A DNA stretch of 64,000 nt from contig JAYXKI010000005.1 of assembly GCA_037892935.1 (NCBI GenBank), positions 1,426,001 through 1,490,000 of the forward strand, written 5' to 3'. Source of the DNA: Phlebopus portentosus. Taxonomy: Eukaryota > Basidiomycota > Agaricomycetes > Boletales > Boletinellaceae. The notes under the pieces were generated by a model. It saw only the letters and a list, made by a program, of their open reading frames with translations, made no database searches and had not been told where the DNA came from. The position numbers and the translations under genes were made by a program. Position 1 is the stretch's first letter, and each line of letters begins with the position of its first letter. Below are positions 46,962 through 57,731 of the stretch, in pieces.

Positions 46962-49219
46962 TCACCGCTCGCGTACAACCTCTTCGACCGCACCAGCAAA
47001 GATCTCACATCCTTTTTTCGCTAGATCCTCACCTGCTACTTATGTTCAGCGGAAGGATAAACCGAATCACTTGATAGATCGAAGGCATCAGCAGGTGCAT
47101 CCCCTTCTCGATGCACTTCTTCGATACACGACTCGCCATATCCTTCGGCGCGTCCGCACGATACGCGACATCTCCCGGCGGTGTAGAAGCCGAAGCAAAT
47201 TCAAAGCCAATCATCAGCACGAGCACACGCGCATCAGATATACTGTATGTATATTTTCCGACAGTCGGACTCTCGCGCAGCTCGTCCAGAGAAGCAAGCA
47301 GTTCGTTCCATCTGTGAAACATTTCATCTATCCGAGCGTCCTTGACGGCTTGTGCGTGTAGCTGCATACCTAATCTGTGCATTCTCCAACACGTTCTCTT
47401 CTTTCATCACATCGGCACACGCCACGTCCGCAGCGCATGCAACCGCATTGCCAGCGTACGTTCCGCCCTATAAAAGCATATCAGATTTCATCACCTTCTT
47501 TGTACTCTAAAATACAACCTGTCTGTCAATTCCTTGCGGGTGACTACGCCGCTAAGCGGGAACCCATTCGCGATTCCCTACATGATTATTAGTTGCTATC
47601 CTCTCACCACTGCGGGATCAGCCCACCTTGGCAATCACCAACATATCGGGTCGAACGCCACTATATTCGGGTGCGAAATACTTCCCTGTCCTTCCAAACC
47701 CGGCTTGTACTTCGTCGAAGATCAACATAATCCCATGTTTGTCGGCAATCTCACGCAGGGCCTTGAGATAGGAAGCAGGCGCTGGGACATATCCACCTTC
47801 GCCAATGACAGGCTCGAGGATAATCGCTGCCGTGCGGCTTGGAGAAATTTGTTGAGCCAGGAGATGCTCAAGTTGATAGAGACATCGGCTGACCAGCTCC
47901 TCGCTCGTTGTTGGAGGAAGATTAAGCTAATACCAGTAAGGGAATGGCGTAGGAAACACGCCCGGCTGTAGAACGACGAACGACATGAAGGATTATAAAA
48001 AATTTAACATGACTACAATCTTACCATTAGACGCTCAGAACCATCTAAATTGTCTTGCTTCTCGTCAGCGCCATGGCCCCAAATGTCCTTCCATGATATA
48101 CACCTAGGAGTCTCTGTAAGTTCTCGCTATATGCGTCTATGTCTGCACCGACCCTGCATTACGATTACGTTCTGCCTGCCGGTGAACAACGTAGCTATTT
48201 TGATAGATGTCGCGACTGCTTCGGAGCCTGAGTTCTAGAAGAAGAAGGAATCGAGGGAAGGGTCAGGCATTACAGGTAGCAATGTCTCGATGAGTTTCAG
48301 GTAAGGAGCGTGATAGGCAATGCTATCCCAGAACAAAATTTTAGTCACTAGAGAATTTACGAATGCATATAGCCAATTCACTTGTCCATGGACTAAGTTC
48401 ATGCATTGCTCCGCCGCTGCCTTGCTAACCTTCGGATGACAGTGTCCCAAGAAATAATCGCGATCAGAATTCCGAACTGGCTTTCGAATAAACTGAATCG
48501 TCCACCCAGGCTAGTCACGCCAATACCACAAGTAAAGTCGAGCATCCTCCTCCCATCATGAAGTGTAACATAAGAGCCTTCACCTTTCGCGATGATGGTT
48601 TCTGTGAGACGTCCAAGTCCCTTTCTTACGCGCTCCTCCCCAATCTGTGGCAGACGCGCAGACGAAATCGCAGAAATCGCCTCTGCGTCATTTCGCCTGA
48701 GATCTTCCATGAGCTGCCGAGAAGGCGCCGCTCTTCCGGTCTGCCTGCGGCCTGACTTCTCCAAGCCGATCACGTCTGCAGTAGGCAGCGTTTTCACGAA
48801 GTAGGCGCACGCATATTCAATGTCCTTAGCATGCGAAGTGAACAATTCTTCGAGAGTTCCGCGATAAGAAGGGTTCCCGACAGGCTTTTTCGACTCCTCT
48901 AGGGGTATGATAGGAGCTAGATCATACGAGGTGGACTCGCAATCCCTTCCGGCCAAAAAAAACGACGAGGTAATTTTGACCCCAACGCTAACAAGTTTTT
49001 GAACCCCGACCCTTTCCTTTCCTTGTTGTCCAGGAGTTTAAGCGCTTCCTCTTGCAATTTTTTCTGAAAAGGGAAACTTGGGGCCCGGAGAATGTTTTGA
49101 GCCTGATGCAGCAGGTAAAAGACCTCAACGAAAATCAGACGCTCTAATCCAATTCCTATTTGACCATTTGGAACATCTGACCACATCATAGCTTGATCCC
49201 TGCAAAAGAATAAGGACAT
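46962..49219 (-). pseudogene. Class III aminotransferase (PLP-dependent), pseudogene
   Basis: Relic of a fold-type I PLP enzyme of the GABA/ornithine/acetylornithine group. Pieces in order: RVRKGLGRLTETIIAKGEGS, LHDGRRMLDFTCGIGVTSLG, HCHPKVSKAAAEQCMNLVHG, then FFF-stop-NSGSEAV where the family has FFWNSGSEA (TAG at 48235-48237). Next are VYHGRTFGAMALTRSK, PFPYWY-stop (TAG, 47937-47939), the catalytic region [20 protein letters not shown] and [19 protein letters not shown], the Lys region HPDM-like, and GGTYAGNAVACAADVACAD. The end DLAKKGCEIFAGAVEEVV is out of frame with the preceding LNISSR. With several stops and shifts it is dead. Upstream (48760-49219) is a further frame-shifted stretch (NILRAPSFPFQKKLQEEALK, across a T8 run) of unrecognised origin, perhaps an N-domain or a different relic. 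Confidence 0.78.
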
Positions 49220-50156
49220 TAGCAGCCTTCGATCGTCCCATTATATGGGAAGGTGCTGAAGCGTCATCTTCCGTCTCATCCATCTGGTACGCTGCAGAAT
49301 TGTGTGCCGTCCTCGGACTGAGCCCTGGTCGACGGGAACGATCGTGCGCACCGCGCGTATTGCGCAGGAGGTAAAGTTGCGCGAAAAGAAGACGGGAGAC
49401 GAAATTTTATAGATTCTAATGAACAGTGCCTTTTCATGATGTTCGGTGTAGTGTAATAGTGTAATGAACTTATGTTCTTACGTCATCTGCGCTTATGTAT
49501 TATAAGTAATAAAACGCGGGAAAGGTTCGGTTCGATAACGAAAACGGTTAGGCGGACATAATTTCCTGCGGATCCGGCTTTCTGCTTGTTGTGCACTTCC
49601 TTAACCACTACTTGTCTTCTATGTCTGCACCGTGACGGACTTCCTGCCTATCTTCTGTTCTCCACGTATAATCAAGCTCAGTGTAATCGAACAGCCCGGT
49701 GATCGTATGCCTATAAGCATAATTCTATTTCTTACTCTCTGAGTTCTCGGATGGAACGCAACGTCAATACCGCTGGGGCATTCCTTGCTGCATATACCAC
49801 GATCTATCGTGTTCTTCCCTCCTCGATCAGATGGCTCGGTTTCTTAGACCCTTTCTCCGCTTCTTTCCAAAGCCCAGCAAGATTGCCAGCCGAAGCGGGT
49901 TTGGCTGGGTGTCGATCTGCGAACTGACTAACATTCAAGACAAGGCTGACAGTTTCTGAAAACATTATAAAACATGTCCAGCCTACGACAAGAGCTCTCT
50001 CTCCAGTCGCTTCCTCTCGCGTCTACTTCCACATTCCCTCCTTGTCTTCTAGCCACTCCCCTCTCCTATACATTCCTTTAAACAAATCACAAGATACAGT
50101 CCTATACTCGAGCCACCCGCACCCAGCCCTCCCTCAACGAAACGAAACATATCAAT
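49220..50156. other. Intergenic region upstream of the small secreted protein gene
   Basis: About 0.9 kb without a gene. The right 200 bases are pyrimidine-rich (CTCTCTCC, TCCCTCCTTG, CTCCCCTCTCC), as in a fungal core promoter and leader. Confidence 0.5.
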
Positions 50157-50739
50157 ATGCGCTCGTACTACGTCTTTACTGCCTGCGTCTTTGCACTCCT
50201 CCAGACCGGCCTTCCTGCACTCGCAGCTCCCCCGGTAAGCTTCGCTGTCTTGTATTTCATGTCGCTTGCATATACTCATGTATATGTATATCCGTTAGCA
50301 GCCTAGCAAACCCAGTGCCGTCAATGTTGCCACTGCGGCTGCTGCAAGTCACGCCGTAATATATTCTTTAATGTCAGCTGAAGAGTATACACTGACGTTT
50401 GTCGAACACTTCTCATATAGCCGCAGGTTCCACGCGCAGGTCCCTTAGGCATCCTTCCCGGTGTGGTGCGTAGAATTTATTCGTATCATGCAATATAAAG
50501 GCAGGTATACTGATTATACTCGATAGGGCTCGAGCAACTCGACTTCCTCGGGAGATGGAACGACCGCGACGTCTACAGTGACCTCGACTATCACAGAGAC
50601 GATTACAACTACCACGATCACGACGGTCTCAAAGACATCTACGGCTACCGGCTCTGCGGTTACGACGGCCAATGGGGCTGCTCTCGTCTTTCCCATCAAG
50701 CGCCAAGACTCCCCGACGATTCCCGTTATTCAAGGCTGA
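50157..50739 (+). CDS. Small secreted Ser/Thr-rich protein with dibasic site near its end
   Basis: Four exons join in frame to about 135 residues. The N-terminus MRSYYVFTACVFALLQTGLP ending ALAAPP is a textbook signal peptide with an Ala-x-Ala cleavage site. A small Ala/Pro part follows (QPSKPSAVNVATAAAASHA, then PQVPRAGPLGILPGV), then a Thr/Ser block of beta-branched repeats (TSTVTSTITETITTTTITT) likely to be O-mannosylated. The tail is GAALVFPIKRQDSPTIPV with IQG, so a Kex2-type KR site would release an 11-residue C-terminal peptide. There are no cysteines, no GPI-like hydrophobic end and no known domain. Candidate cell-wall or signalling peptide precursor; the function is not known. Confidence 0.6.
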
Positions 50740-51378
50740 GAAGTCGCTCGCGCAGATCCCACTGGGATGGTATTGGTGTTACCGGTATTCAACGTCGAGG
50801 CTTTTGATAATGTAGACCCCACCAGTGGAAGAATTTGATTTGTTTCGCCCGTATCCCATAGAGTTCCCTCGTCCCTTTGTTCTTTCTTCCTCTGATGACG
50901 GTGTGTAATAGTGGTTGCTTTGGTTGAAAATCTATGTGCATTATATGCTTTTTCCACGAAAGATCGTTTGATGTGAGAAGGCCCGATAGGATATCAGCAT
51001 ACTAAGGCTGCTTGATAATACGCTGTTCATTGTTGCATCAAGCAACTTATAAAAGCGCGTGTCAGAAGGCAACGAAATTATCAGACATACCTCGCTCATA
51101 GAATGCCGCAGACGACGACATGATTTGGATCTTGCCTTTGTGAGGGGATACATTCGAGATAAAAGGAGAGCCAAACACGTAGGTATTCCTCCATTACAAG
51201 GTAGCAAATATATCATTGCTTAAAATGTCGCAAGCACGTTCCAGCTGAACTTGGTGTTCCAGGTGCGGTACGTTGAAGTCCCAAACAAAAAAATAGACGA
51301 TACCTTTCTATCTCTTTCGTCATTTATAACATGAATGTTATATCGCTGACGTGTCTTCTACAATGTGTATTCCCTTAC
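50740..51378. other. Intergenic region upstream of GFA relic
   Basis: 3' flank of the secreted-protein gene and AT-rich sequence. The missing N-terminal half of the GFA enzyme is not found here. Confidence 0.4.
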
Positions 51379-51683
51379 AGACCTCAGGGAACATCGGATA
51401 CAAGCATTTCTGCACGACCTGCGGATCGCATTTGTTCGTTTCGTATCGTCTCGACACCGGATGTATCTCAGCTTCATCTGAGCAGGCCGGGGAAAGTATG
51501 GCGGCGGAAATCTACGGCGCGTTGAATTATAAAGTCAAAGGAGTGGACAGGCAGGGGCAAGGGAAAGAGAATATTGAATATCCGCCGGCTTTGGAGCTTT
51601 ATGTGAAGGATAGGCTGAAATAGGTGCAGCCTTTGGAGGGCGCGGCGCAGAGACCTGGGAGGTCTGGGCCGGAAGATGGATGA
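51379..51683 (+). pseudogene. GFA/CENP-V-type zinc enzyme fragment, pseudogene
   Basis: C-terminal half of a glutathione-dependent formaldehyde-activating (GFA) family protein. GNIGYKHFCTTCGSHLFVSY holds one Cys-x2-Cys zinc site and the following Gly-Ser-His, and PPALELYVKDRLK then TAG replaces the usual ...DRLKWVQPL (VQPLEGAAQRPGRSGPEDG continues in frame after the stop). The N-terminal half with the other zinc cysteines is missing. Family members bind a catalytic zinc and act on glutathione adducts. One Trp codon has become TAG (51621-51623). Confidence 0.6.
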
Positions 51684-52594
51684 AGGAACGGTTCCTGTTG
51701 CACTTCCTCTTGCTTTTCCGGGACACACGCCACTGATACGAGCATCCCACGATAATCCTATTCCCACCACCATTACCAAAACGAATACAATCACGAAACT
51801 GGAGATATATAATGATTTGTATCCTGTTCCTGATTCAGTGCACTTGATAGCAGAGGCAGTGCCTCAGCTGGAAGAACTGAGGTGGAGACAACCATCGATA
51901 TGGTGCAACTTGTGCTTTACGTGCTCTCTACCACGGTTTTCTAGTCCGTTGCCCGTGGACAAGATCCTTAAGTATCCGGATGGGAGGGGCTTACCTGTGC
52001 GTTTAGTTTGAGACCAACCGTTAACAAGTTTTGATATTTTGTGCTCGAATTACATGCACCTATGAAGATGAAGAGCATTGATAATAATATATCCCAAAGA
52101 CGACATCGACCGGGGTGGTTTATACAGTCAACGGAACTACTGTGGATGCTCATCTGCTCGATTGGTATTGTATTGCTCCTTTGCTGGGCTTGTAACTTGA
52201 GGCGTCGTAGTAGCTTATTTCATTTTAATTGGAGGAGTCCTTTTAGTTTGATTGGAGCGGAACTATTGTAAATAGCAAATACGTGATATCGTCGTGATGC
52301 ACGGTCTTCCGGGTTTCCCCACTGTCGAGCCAAGCTGAGGAGAATTTGATGTGGCCTACGACATTCTTTCTGGTCGTCTTGGCCGAGCGGACTTGAGCGG
52401 AGGGGCAGTCACCGAGACCGGAACCGGAACGGGCAGATGCCGGATTATAATTATTGGATTAATTGTGTAGTACCAGTTTTTATAGAAAATACGATATTAT
52501 TGGGCAATTACAGCATACCTTGCATAGTTCAGTAGCATCTTGGACTCGTACCACCACCATCTCAACCTGTTCATCTTGGGTCCGCATTGAAAAG
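51684..52594. other. Intergenic region with a possible F-box/LRR relic
   Basis: The open frame 51676-52011 includes HLIAEAVPQLEELRWRQPSI and WCNLC, which reads like the LRR/end part of an F-box protein, but with no F-box and no start it can only be a fragment. 52380-52440 is GC-rich, and 52374-52400 contains GGCCGAGCGG, a tRNA A-box look-alike without a tRNA fold. The last 100 bases are the likely promoter of the PrpD gene. Confidence 0.35.
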
Positions 52595-54564
52595 ATGTTA
52601 TCGCTCTCGCATGTCCCCAAGGCGTCTCTCCTCTCCTCCGCTCGGTCTTTCGGACGCGTGTCTAGAGTATCACCTGCTGCATGTTCTGCATCCTTACACT
52701 CGTCTTCTCGCGCACGTCCCCTTTCCCCTGCAGCTTCATCACCTCTTTCCCTGTCTCCTCTTTCGTCGCTCCAAAACCCGGCAAGGATAACCGGAACCCG
52801 CGGGATGGCAGCTGAGAGCGCAGAGCGCCCCGAGCCTGACAAAGTTCTCGTCGACATCGCCGACTATATCCACAACCACACGGACTACTCTCCGCTTGCC
52901 ATCGAAACCGCCCGTCTCTGCTTGATTGACACGATTGGATGTGGCCTTGAAGGTTTGAGATTTGAGCATTGCAGGAGGTTGCTGGGTCCCATCGTTGAGG
53001 GTACAGTCGTTCCGAATGGTGAGAAATGGAATCCTGTCTGCGCTTGGAATACGTCGTTTACTGACGGTGACATGCACAGGTACAAAGGTCCCCGGAACGA
53101 ACTACCAACTCGATCCCGTTCGGGGTGCTTTTAACATTGGGACCATGATTCGATGGCTCGACTTCAACGACTGCTTCTTGGCAGCTGAATGTATGCTCAT
53201 TCCAGTATCCATTTACCTATGTGCGAAAAACTAAGATGCGGTCATTAAGGGGGCCATCCATCCGACAACCTTGGCGCGATCCTAGCCGTCGCGGACCATC
53301 TCACCCGTTCGGGCAAGGCGCATCTAACGGTGCTCGATCTGGTACAGGGCATGATCCAAGCACATGAGATCCAAGGCTGCATCGCGCTCCTCAACTCTTT
53401 CAACCGCGTTGGACTTGACCACGTCGTCCTTGTCAAAGTCGCGTCAGCTGCGGTCGTCTCGCGTCTCTTGGGACTTTCGCATCAGCAGACGATCGACGTC
53501 GTGAGCCAAGCATGGGTCGACGGACAGTCGCTCCGCACGTACCGCCATGCGCCCAACACCGGCTCGCGCAAGTCGTGGGCAGCAGGCGACGCGTGCATGC
53601 GTGCCGTGCATCTCGCGTATCTCGTCCAGCGCGGCGAGATGGGCCTCCCAAGTGTACTCACTGCAAAAGGTTGGGGATTCTATGACGTCCTCTTCAAGGG
53701 CCATCCATTCAACTTCGCGCGTCCTTATGGGAACTATATTATGGAGAACGTCCTGTTCAAGATTTCTTACCCTGCCGAGTTCCACGCTCAGACCGCCGTA
53801 GAAGCCTCCCTCATCCTGCACGAGCAACTCAAGGCGCGTGGACTGTCCTCCAATGATATCGGGAGCATCCAAGTCCGCACGCAGGAGGCTGCTATGCGCA
53901 TCATCAATAAGAAGGGCAAGCTGCATAACTTCGCGGACAGAGAGTGCGTGTAGAGTTTCTCCTTTTATCAGTAACATACTTCGTGCCTGGTGCTGATTTA
54001 TTTTCCTTTTTGATAGTCATGACATCAACTACATGATCGCCTACCCACTTATCTTCGGCGAGCTGACCTCCGAGTCCTAGTACGTGCCCCCCTCTTCCTT
54101 CTTCCTACTTCATTACCAAAGTCTTTTCATCGCAGCTCGGACGAAGCAGCCGCAGATCCGCGCATCGACGAGCTCCGCGCGAAGATCACTTGCGTTCAGG
54201 ACACCCAATTCAGTCAAGACTACCACGACCCAGACAAGCGTTCCATCGGGAACGCACTCACAGTCACTCTCAGCGACGGGACCGTCCTAGACGAAGTCGT
54301 CGTCGAGTACCCAGTTGGCCATAAACGCCGCCGTGCGGAGGGTACCCCGCTCCTCATGCGCAAGTTCGAGCGTCATATCAGCCATCACTTCGATGATACG
54401 CGCAAGAAACAGTACGTATCTACGTTCCTGTATCTTATCTTGCTTTGCGCTGCTTAGTCTAACGTTATTTCTTGTCGGCTAGAATTTTGGAAATCGTATC
54501 CGATGCGGAGAAATTCTACAAGCTTCCTGTCGACAAGTTCACCGACTTGTTCGTCAAGGCGTGA
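52595..54564 (+). CDS. 2-methylcitrate dehydratase (PrpD/MmgE family), mitochondrial
   Basis: Dehydratase of the methylcitrate cycle, in which fungi burn propionyl-CoA from odd-chain or branched substrates; it removes water from 2-methylcitrate. The first ~75 residues ([20 protein letters not shown], then Ser/Arg/Ala-rich up to GTRGMAAE) form a mitochondrial presequence. The core starts [20 protein letters not shown] with [13 protein letters not shown], then [27 protein letters not shown] and [18 protein letters not shown]. Next come [40 protein letters not shown] and [10 protein letters not shown], all PrpD hallmarks; the tail has [17 protein letters not shown] and a C-terminal FTDLFVKA. About five introns fit, in frame, with no damage. 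Probable start ATG at 52595. Confidence 0.88.
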
Positions 54565-54933
54565 TTCAGAAGAGCGACAAATATCTATATTCGCAATTGA
54601 TTATGCTCTTCTATCGACTCAACGAATTGATACAGCGAATACGAAGTACGCATGTAGAATACCGCAATTAAGAACTCGAACCATCGAGCTCAAGTGAAGA
54701 ACGAACACAGCACACTTTCCGTCCAGGAAGAACACATGTTTTAAACCATCAAAGAAGAGAGCAAGAAGTAAAGCATGAGAAGTTTCGAATAGACTCGACG
54801 AGAAAACAAATGATGAGTCGCCTTCGTACGCGTATCATGTGAAAACGGAAGGTGTCGACAGCACGATGACGCAACGAATAGAACAAGGTTCGGTATCGTA
54901 TTATTGAAAGCATAATTTTCCAGATTCCAGATT
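54565..54933. other. Intergenic region between convergent PrpD and hypothetical genes
   Basis: Shared 3' flanks of convergent genes; no other feature seen. Confidence 0.5.
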
Positions 54934-57512
54934 TCATTTGTCGCAACGAGGTCTCTGAGAGCCAAAGCTCCGTTTGGAAGACGTGCTGGATTTGTTGGCC
55001 TTCGACCTCTTCCTCGGAGCTGAGGGAGGCACAATAACATGAACATTTTCGTCGTTTCGCTCATTTCTGCGTTCCGTTGTCCTCGAACGAGTCGATTTAG
55101 CATCCGTAGATTCTTTGATATGGCGCTTCCTTTGCCTCACGGGTTGTAGGACCCTACGCTCTTTTGATTGATTAAGCTCTTCACGTTGGGATGTGAGCAT
55201 TTCTTCTACCGTATTTTCCTTAAGTGGCGAGCGGAGTTCTGAAAAGTCATAGTCTTTCTCGGTTTGACCTGAGGTTAAGATAGGAGGAAGCGAAGCACGG
55301 GTTTCCGGCGCTGATTCCTCCGATCCTGAACTGACGAAACTTGTCTCCTCGGGCACTGGTGCGAGTTTTCTTTCGAGTAAACGAGTTAGCGGAATGGATT
55401 TCGGGTGGCGCGTTCCGGAGAGAACGTCTCCGCGTCCCATTCGATTCTCCTGGTAGGATGGTAGCAGGTCAACACCATCGCCATCTCCGGCAGGGTACGA
55501 CTTCTGGTGTGTTGCTGTGGAAACGGGTTTCGTGAGCGTCAGTTGAGGATCGCTTGCGTATTTGGTAACCCGTGTTTCCGCTGCGAAATGTCCACGTGCA
55601 TGCTGAGTGACCAAATCGTGCAGATTTATTGGCATTTCCGGTTTTGATGAAGGCATATTAAACATTCTAGACGAAGTAAAACGGAGCTGCTGGCCTGGAG
55701 CTCGTTCCCGAGTTGGGTCACGCCCATGATCTGAGCCAATCTGCTCCCGGAGAATGAGTCGTTTGAGTTGGTCAGATAGGCTTTCATCACTTCCAGCTGG
55801 TCCCTCTGATGTACGTAAATTCAAGCCACGTGGTTGTGAGACAGGTGGTCGGGCAATGCCTTCGTGAAGGTGGGCCAAAGGCTCATCTACCACCAACGGT
55901 GAAAACCCAGATGACCAGAGAGGTGCCGTAGAGTCCGGAGGAGTAAGCGGCATACCTTGCAAGCAAATGCACCGTCGGAAAAGAGAACACATATCGGCGT
56001 GTCTCTCGTCGAATCCAGGTGTCTGAGCCATCGTCTTTGTTTGGAGTCGCAGTTTGGAAGGTCCACTCGTTATGTTGGATCGCAAACGTGTTTCACGCGC
56101 AAAGATAAGACTTCGGGGTGATTCGTCCAGATAGACAGGATTCCCGTTTTGCTCATCCTCATGAAGAATTATACGAGGTAAAGAGCAAGGCATTTCGCTG
56201 ATTCGCCGTTGCGTGAAAGTATCGGAAAGTTGTTCACATTGGTTTCCCATCTTTACGGAATCTACGATGGCTCGATCATTCGTCTGAGGGCTATCGCCGC
56301 ACTTATCAGGAGAATGTGGGCTGCAAGTCTCGAACTCCTTATTCGAAGGCACATTCTTCACTGGTTCACGCCGTTCTGGAGGTGAGCCTTCGCACCGAGT
56401 AGGGCGTGGATATGCTGGTCGTTCAAGATGAGGCACGTAGTTCTCTGTTCTCGACAGCTCCAGATCCTGTCTTGTATTCGTAATAGATTGTTCCTGCGTG
56501 CAGTGAGTGTTGCTGCTACAAGAGTTGCGCCCATGCGTTTTTAAACGGTCTTGGATTGCAACTGAGACTGAAGGTGTGCCTTTGGACGTATGTTCGACCG
56601 TACTCCTTTCCGACACAGCCTTCAGCGCCGAATCTTTCAAGCCCCAGATCAAGCCAGGGACATTCGATGGTTGTTCAATGATGGTCCCTTCAGCTCCTCT
56701 ATGCGGTCGTCAGTGGCAGCTGATGCAAGGAGTCAGTTACTCACGAAGGGCACCGAGCGTAGGGAAGAGAAGAAGGGCCATGTAATGCAGGGATCGGACG
56801 AGGCGGGGAGCTGTTCCAAGTGAGCCAGTCTGTAAGACATTTAGCGATTGACACCAGGTGCCTTGGCGCGTAAGATGGAATACGTACCTTTATGCAGGTC
56901 TTTTTCTCGGTTATAATGCGCTCGAAGGAAGGTTTCCGGGACCGAGAAATGAAGACTGTCATCTATGATCTCTAAGGAAGTAGAGGACGAATCAAATGAA
57001 GGAGTATGCGGGAAATCGCTTGCTTGAGCATAACTTTGAGGACCAGAGTGATCTTCGTACGAGACGGAAGGAGACACATGCACTGAGGGTAATTCCTCGT
57101 AAGCCAATTCTGTTTGAGGGAAGTGTTGGATGACGGCAGGCATTGAAACGTTTCGAGGACATGCGACCAGAGATTTCGCTAGCTTCTGGGACAATAGTTC
57201 GGGGTTGAGTTGCTCTGGAAGAGAAACTACTCTACGTTGTTCTTCAAGAGCAATAGATGGACCGAGCACTTGCTTCGGAAGATTGAGTGGCAGCTGAGTT
57301 TTCAAACGGCTGATAGGGGTGCTCGGATAAACATGACGAGAGCGAGAGTCATCATAGCAAGATTCAGAAGCTGCTTGATCCACATAGGTGACGCGTTTCA
57401 GACGACTAGGAATTGAGGTTGTGATCACGGTTTTCGAATCGCAGGTGGCAGAAGGAATTGGCGACGTTTGCACACATGCATCAGAGTATTGTTTGGTACG
57501 ACAGGCATCCAT
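54934..57512 (-). CDS. Hypothetical protein, long and disordered, with short conserved-looking motifs
   Basis: Unrecognised protein of about 810 residues from three exons. Most of it is low-complexity and Ser/Pro/Arg/Glu-rich with no membrane segment. Two stretches look structured: around the first introns, FSVPETFLRAHYNREKDLHK then DWLTWNSSPPRPIPALHGPS and SLPYARCPSGAEGTIIEQP with GLIWGLKDS; and PKSIPLTRLLERKLAPVPEE with DYDFSELRSPLKE. The C-end (KRHIKESTDAKSTRSRTTER, then APRKRSKANKSSTSSKRSF) is strongly basic and could be a nuclear localisation signal. The start is the ATG at 57512; the further upstream frame has no ATG. Its near neighbour on the same strand is RNase H2B. A nuclear regulatory or scaffold role is a guess from composition only. 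Confidence 0.55.
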
Positions 57513-57731
57513 CTTGCCTATAAACCACCCCGACGGACGTCTCAACCATTACTCCGGAAACGAGCAACGTCGCGATGGTGGAAGTACGAGATCAAGTTGA
57601 GAAAGTGGCACTGATAAATTTGTCGATCATGCCACACAATTCTCACGCCTACGATATCCGACAGAATTAAGTACAAACCAAAGAATCATTCGCGCACAAT
57701 GCACAATACATACAGGATAAACACTGAACCA

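Noticed and set aside
8773..51623. TAG read as tryptophan (recoded stop)
   Set aside because: TAG is used as a normal stop in the intact LETM1 and phosphatase genes, and the affected genes have other damage.
52374..52440. tRNA-like A-box GGCCGAGCGG
   Set aside because: No matching B-box with stem and no acceptor pairing could be found, so not a tRNA gene.
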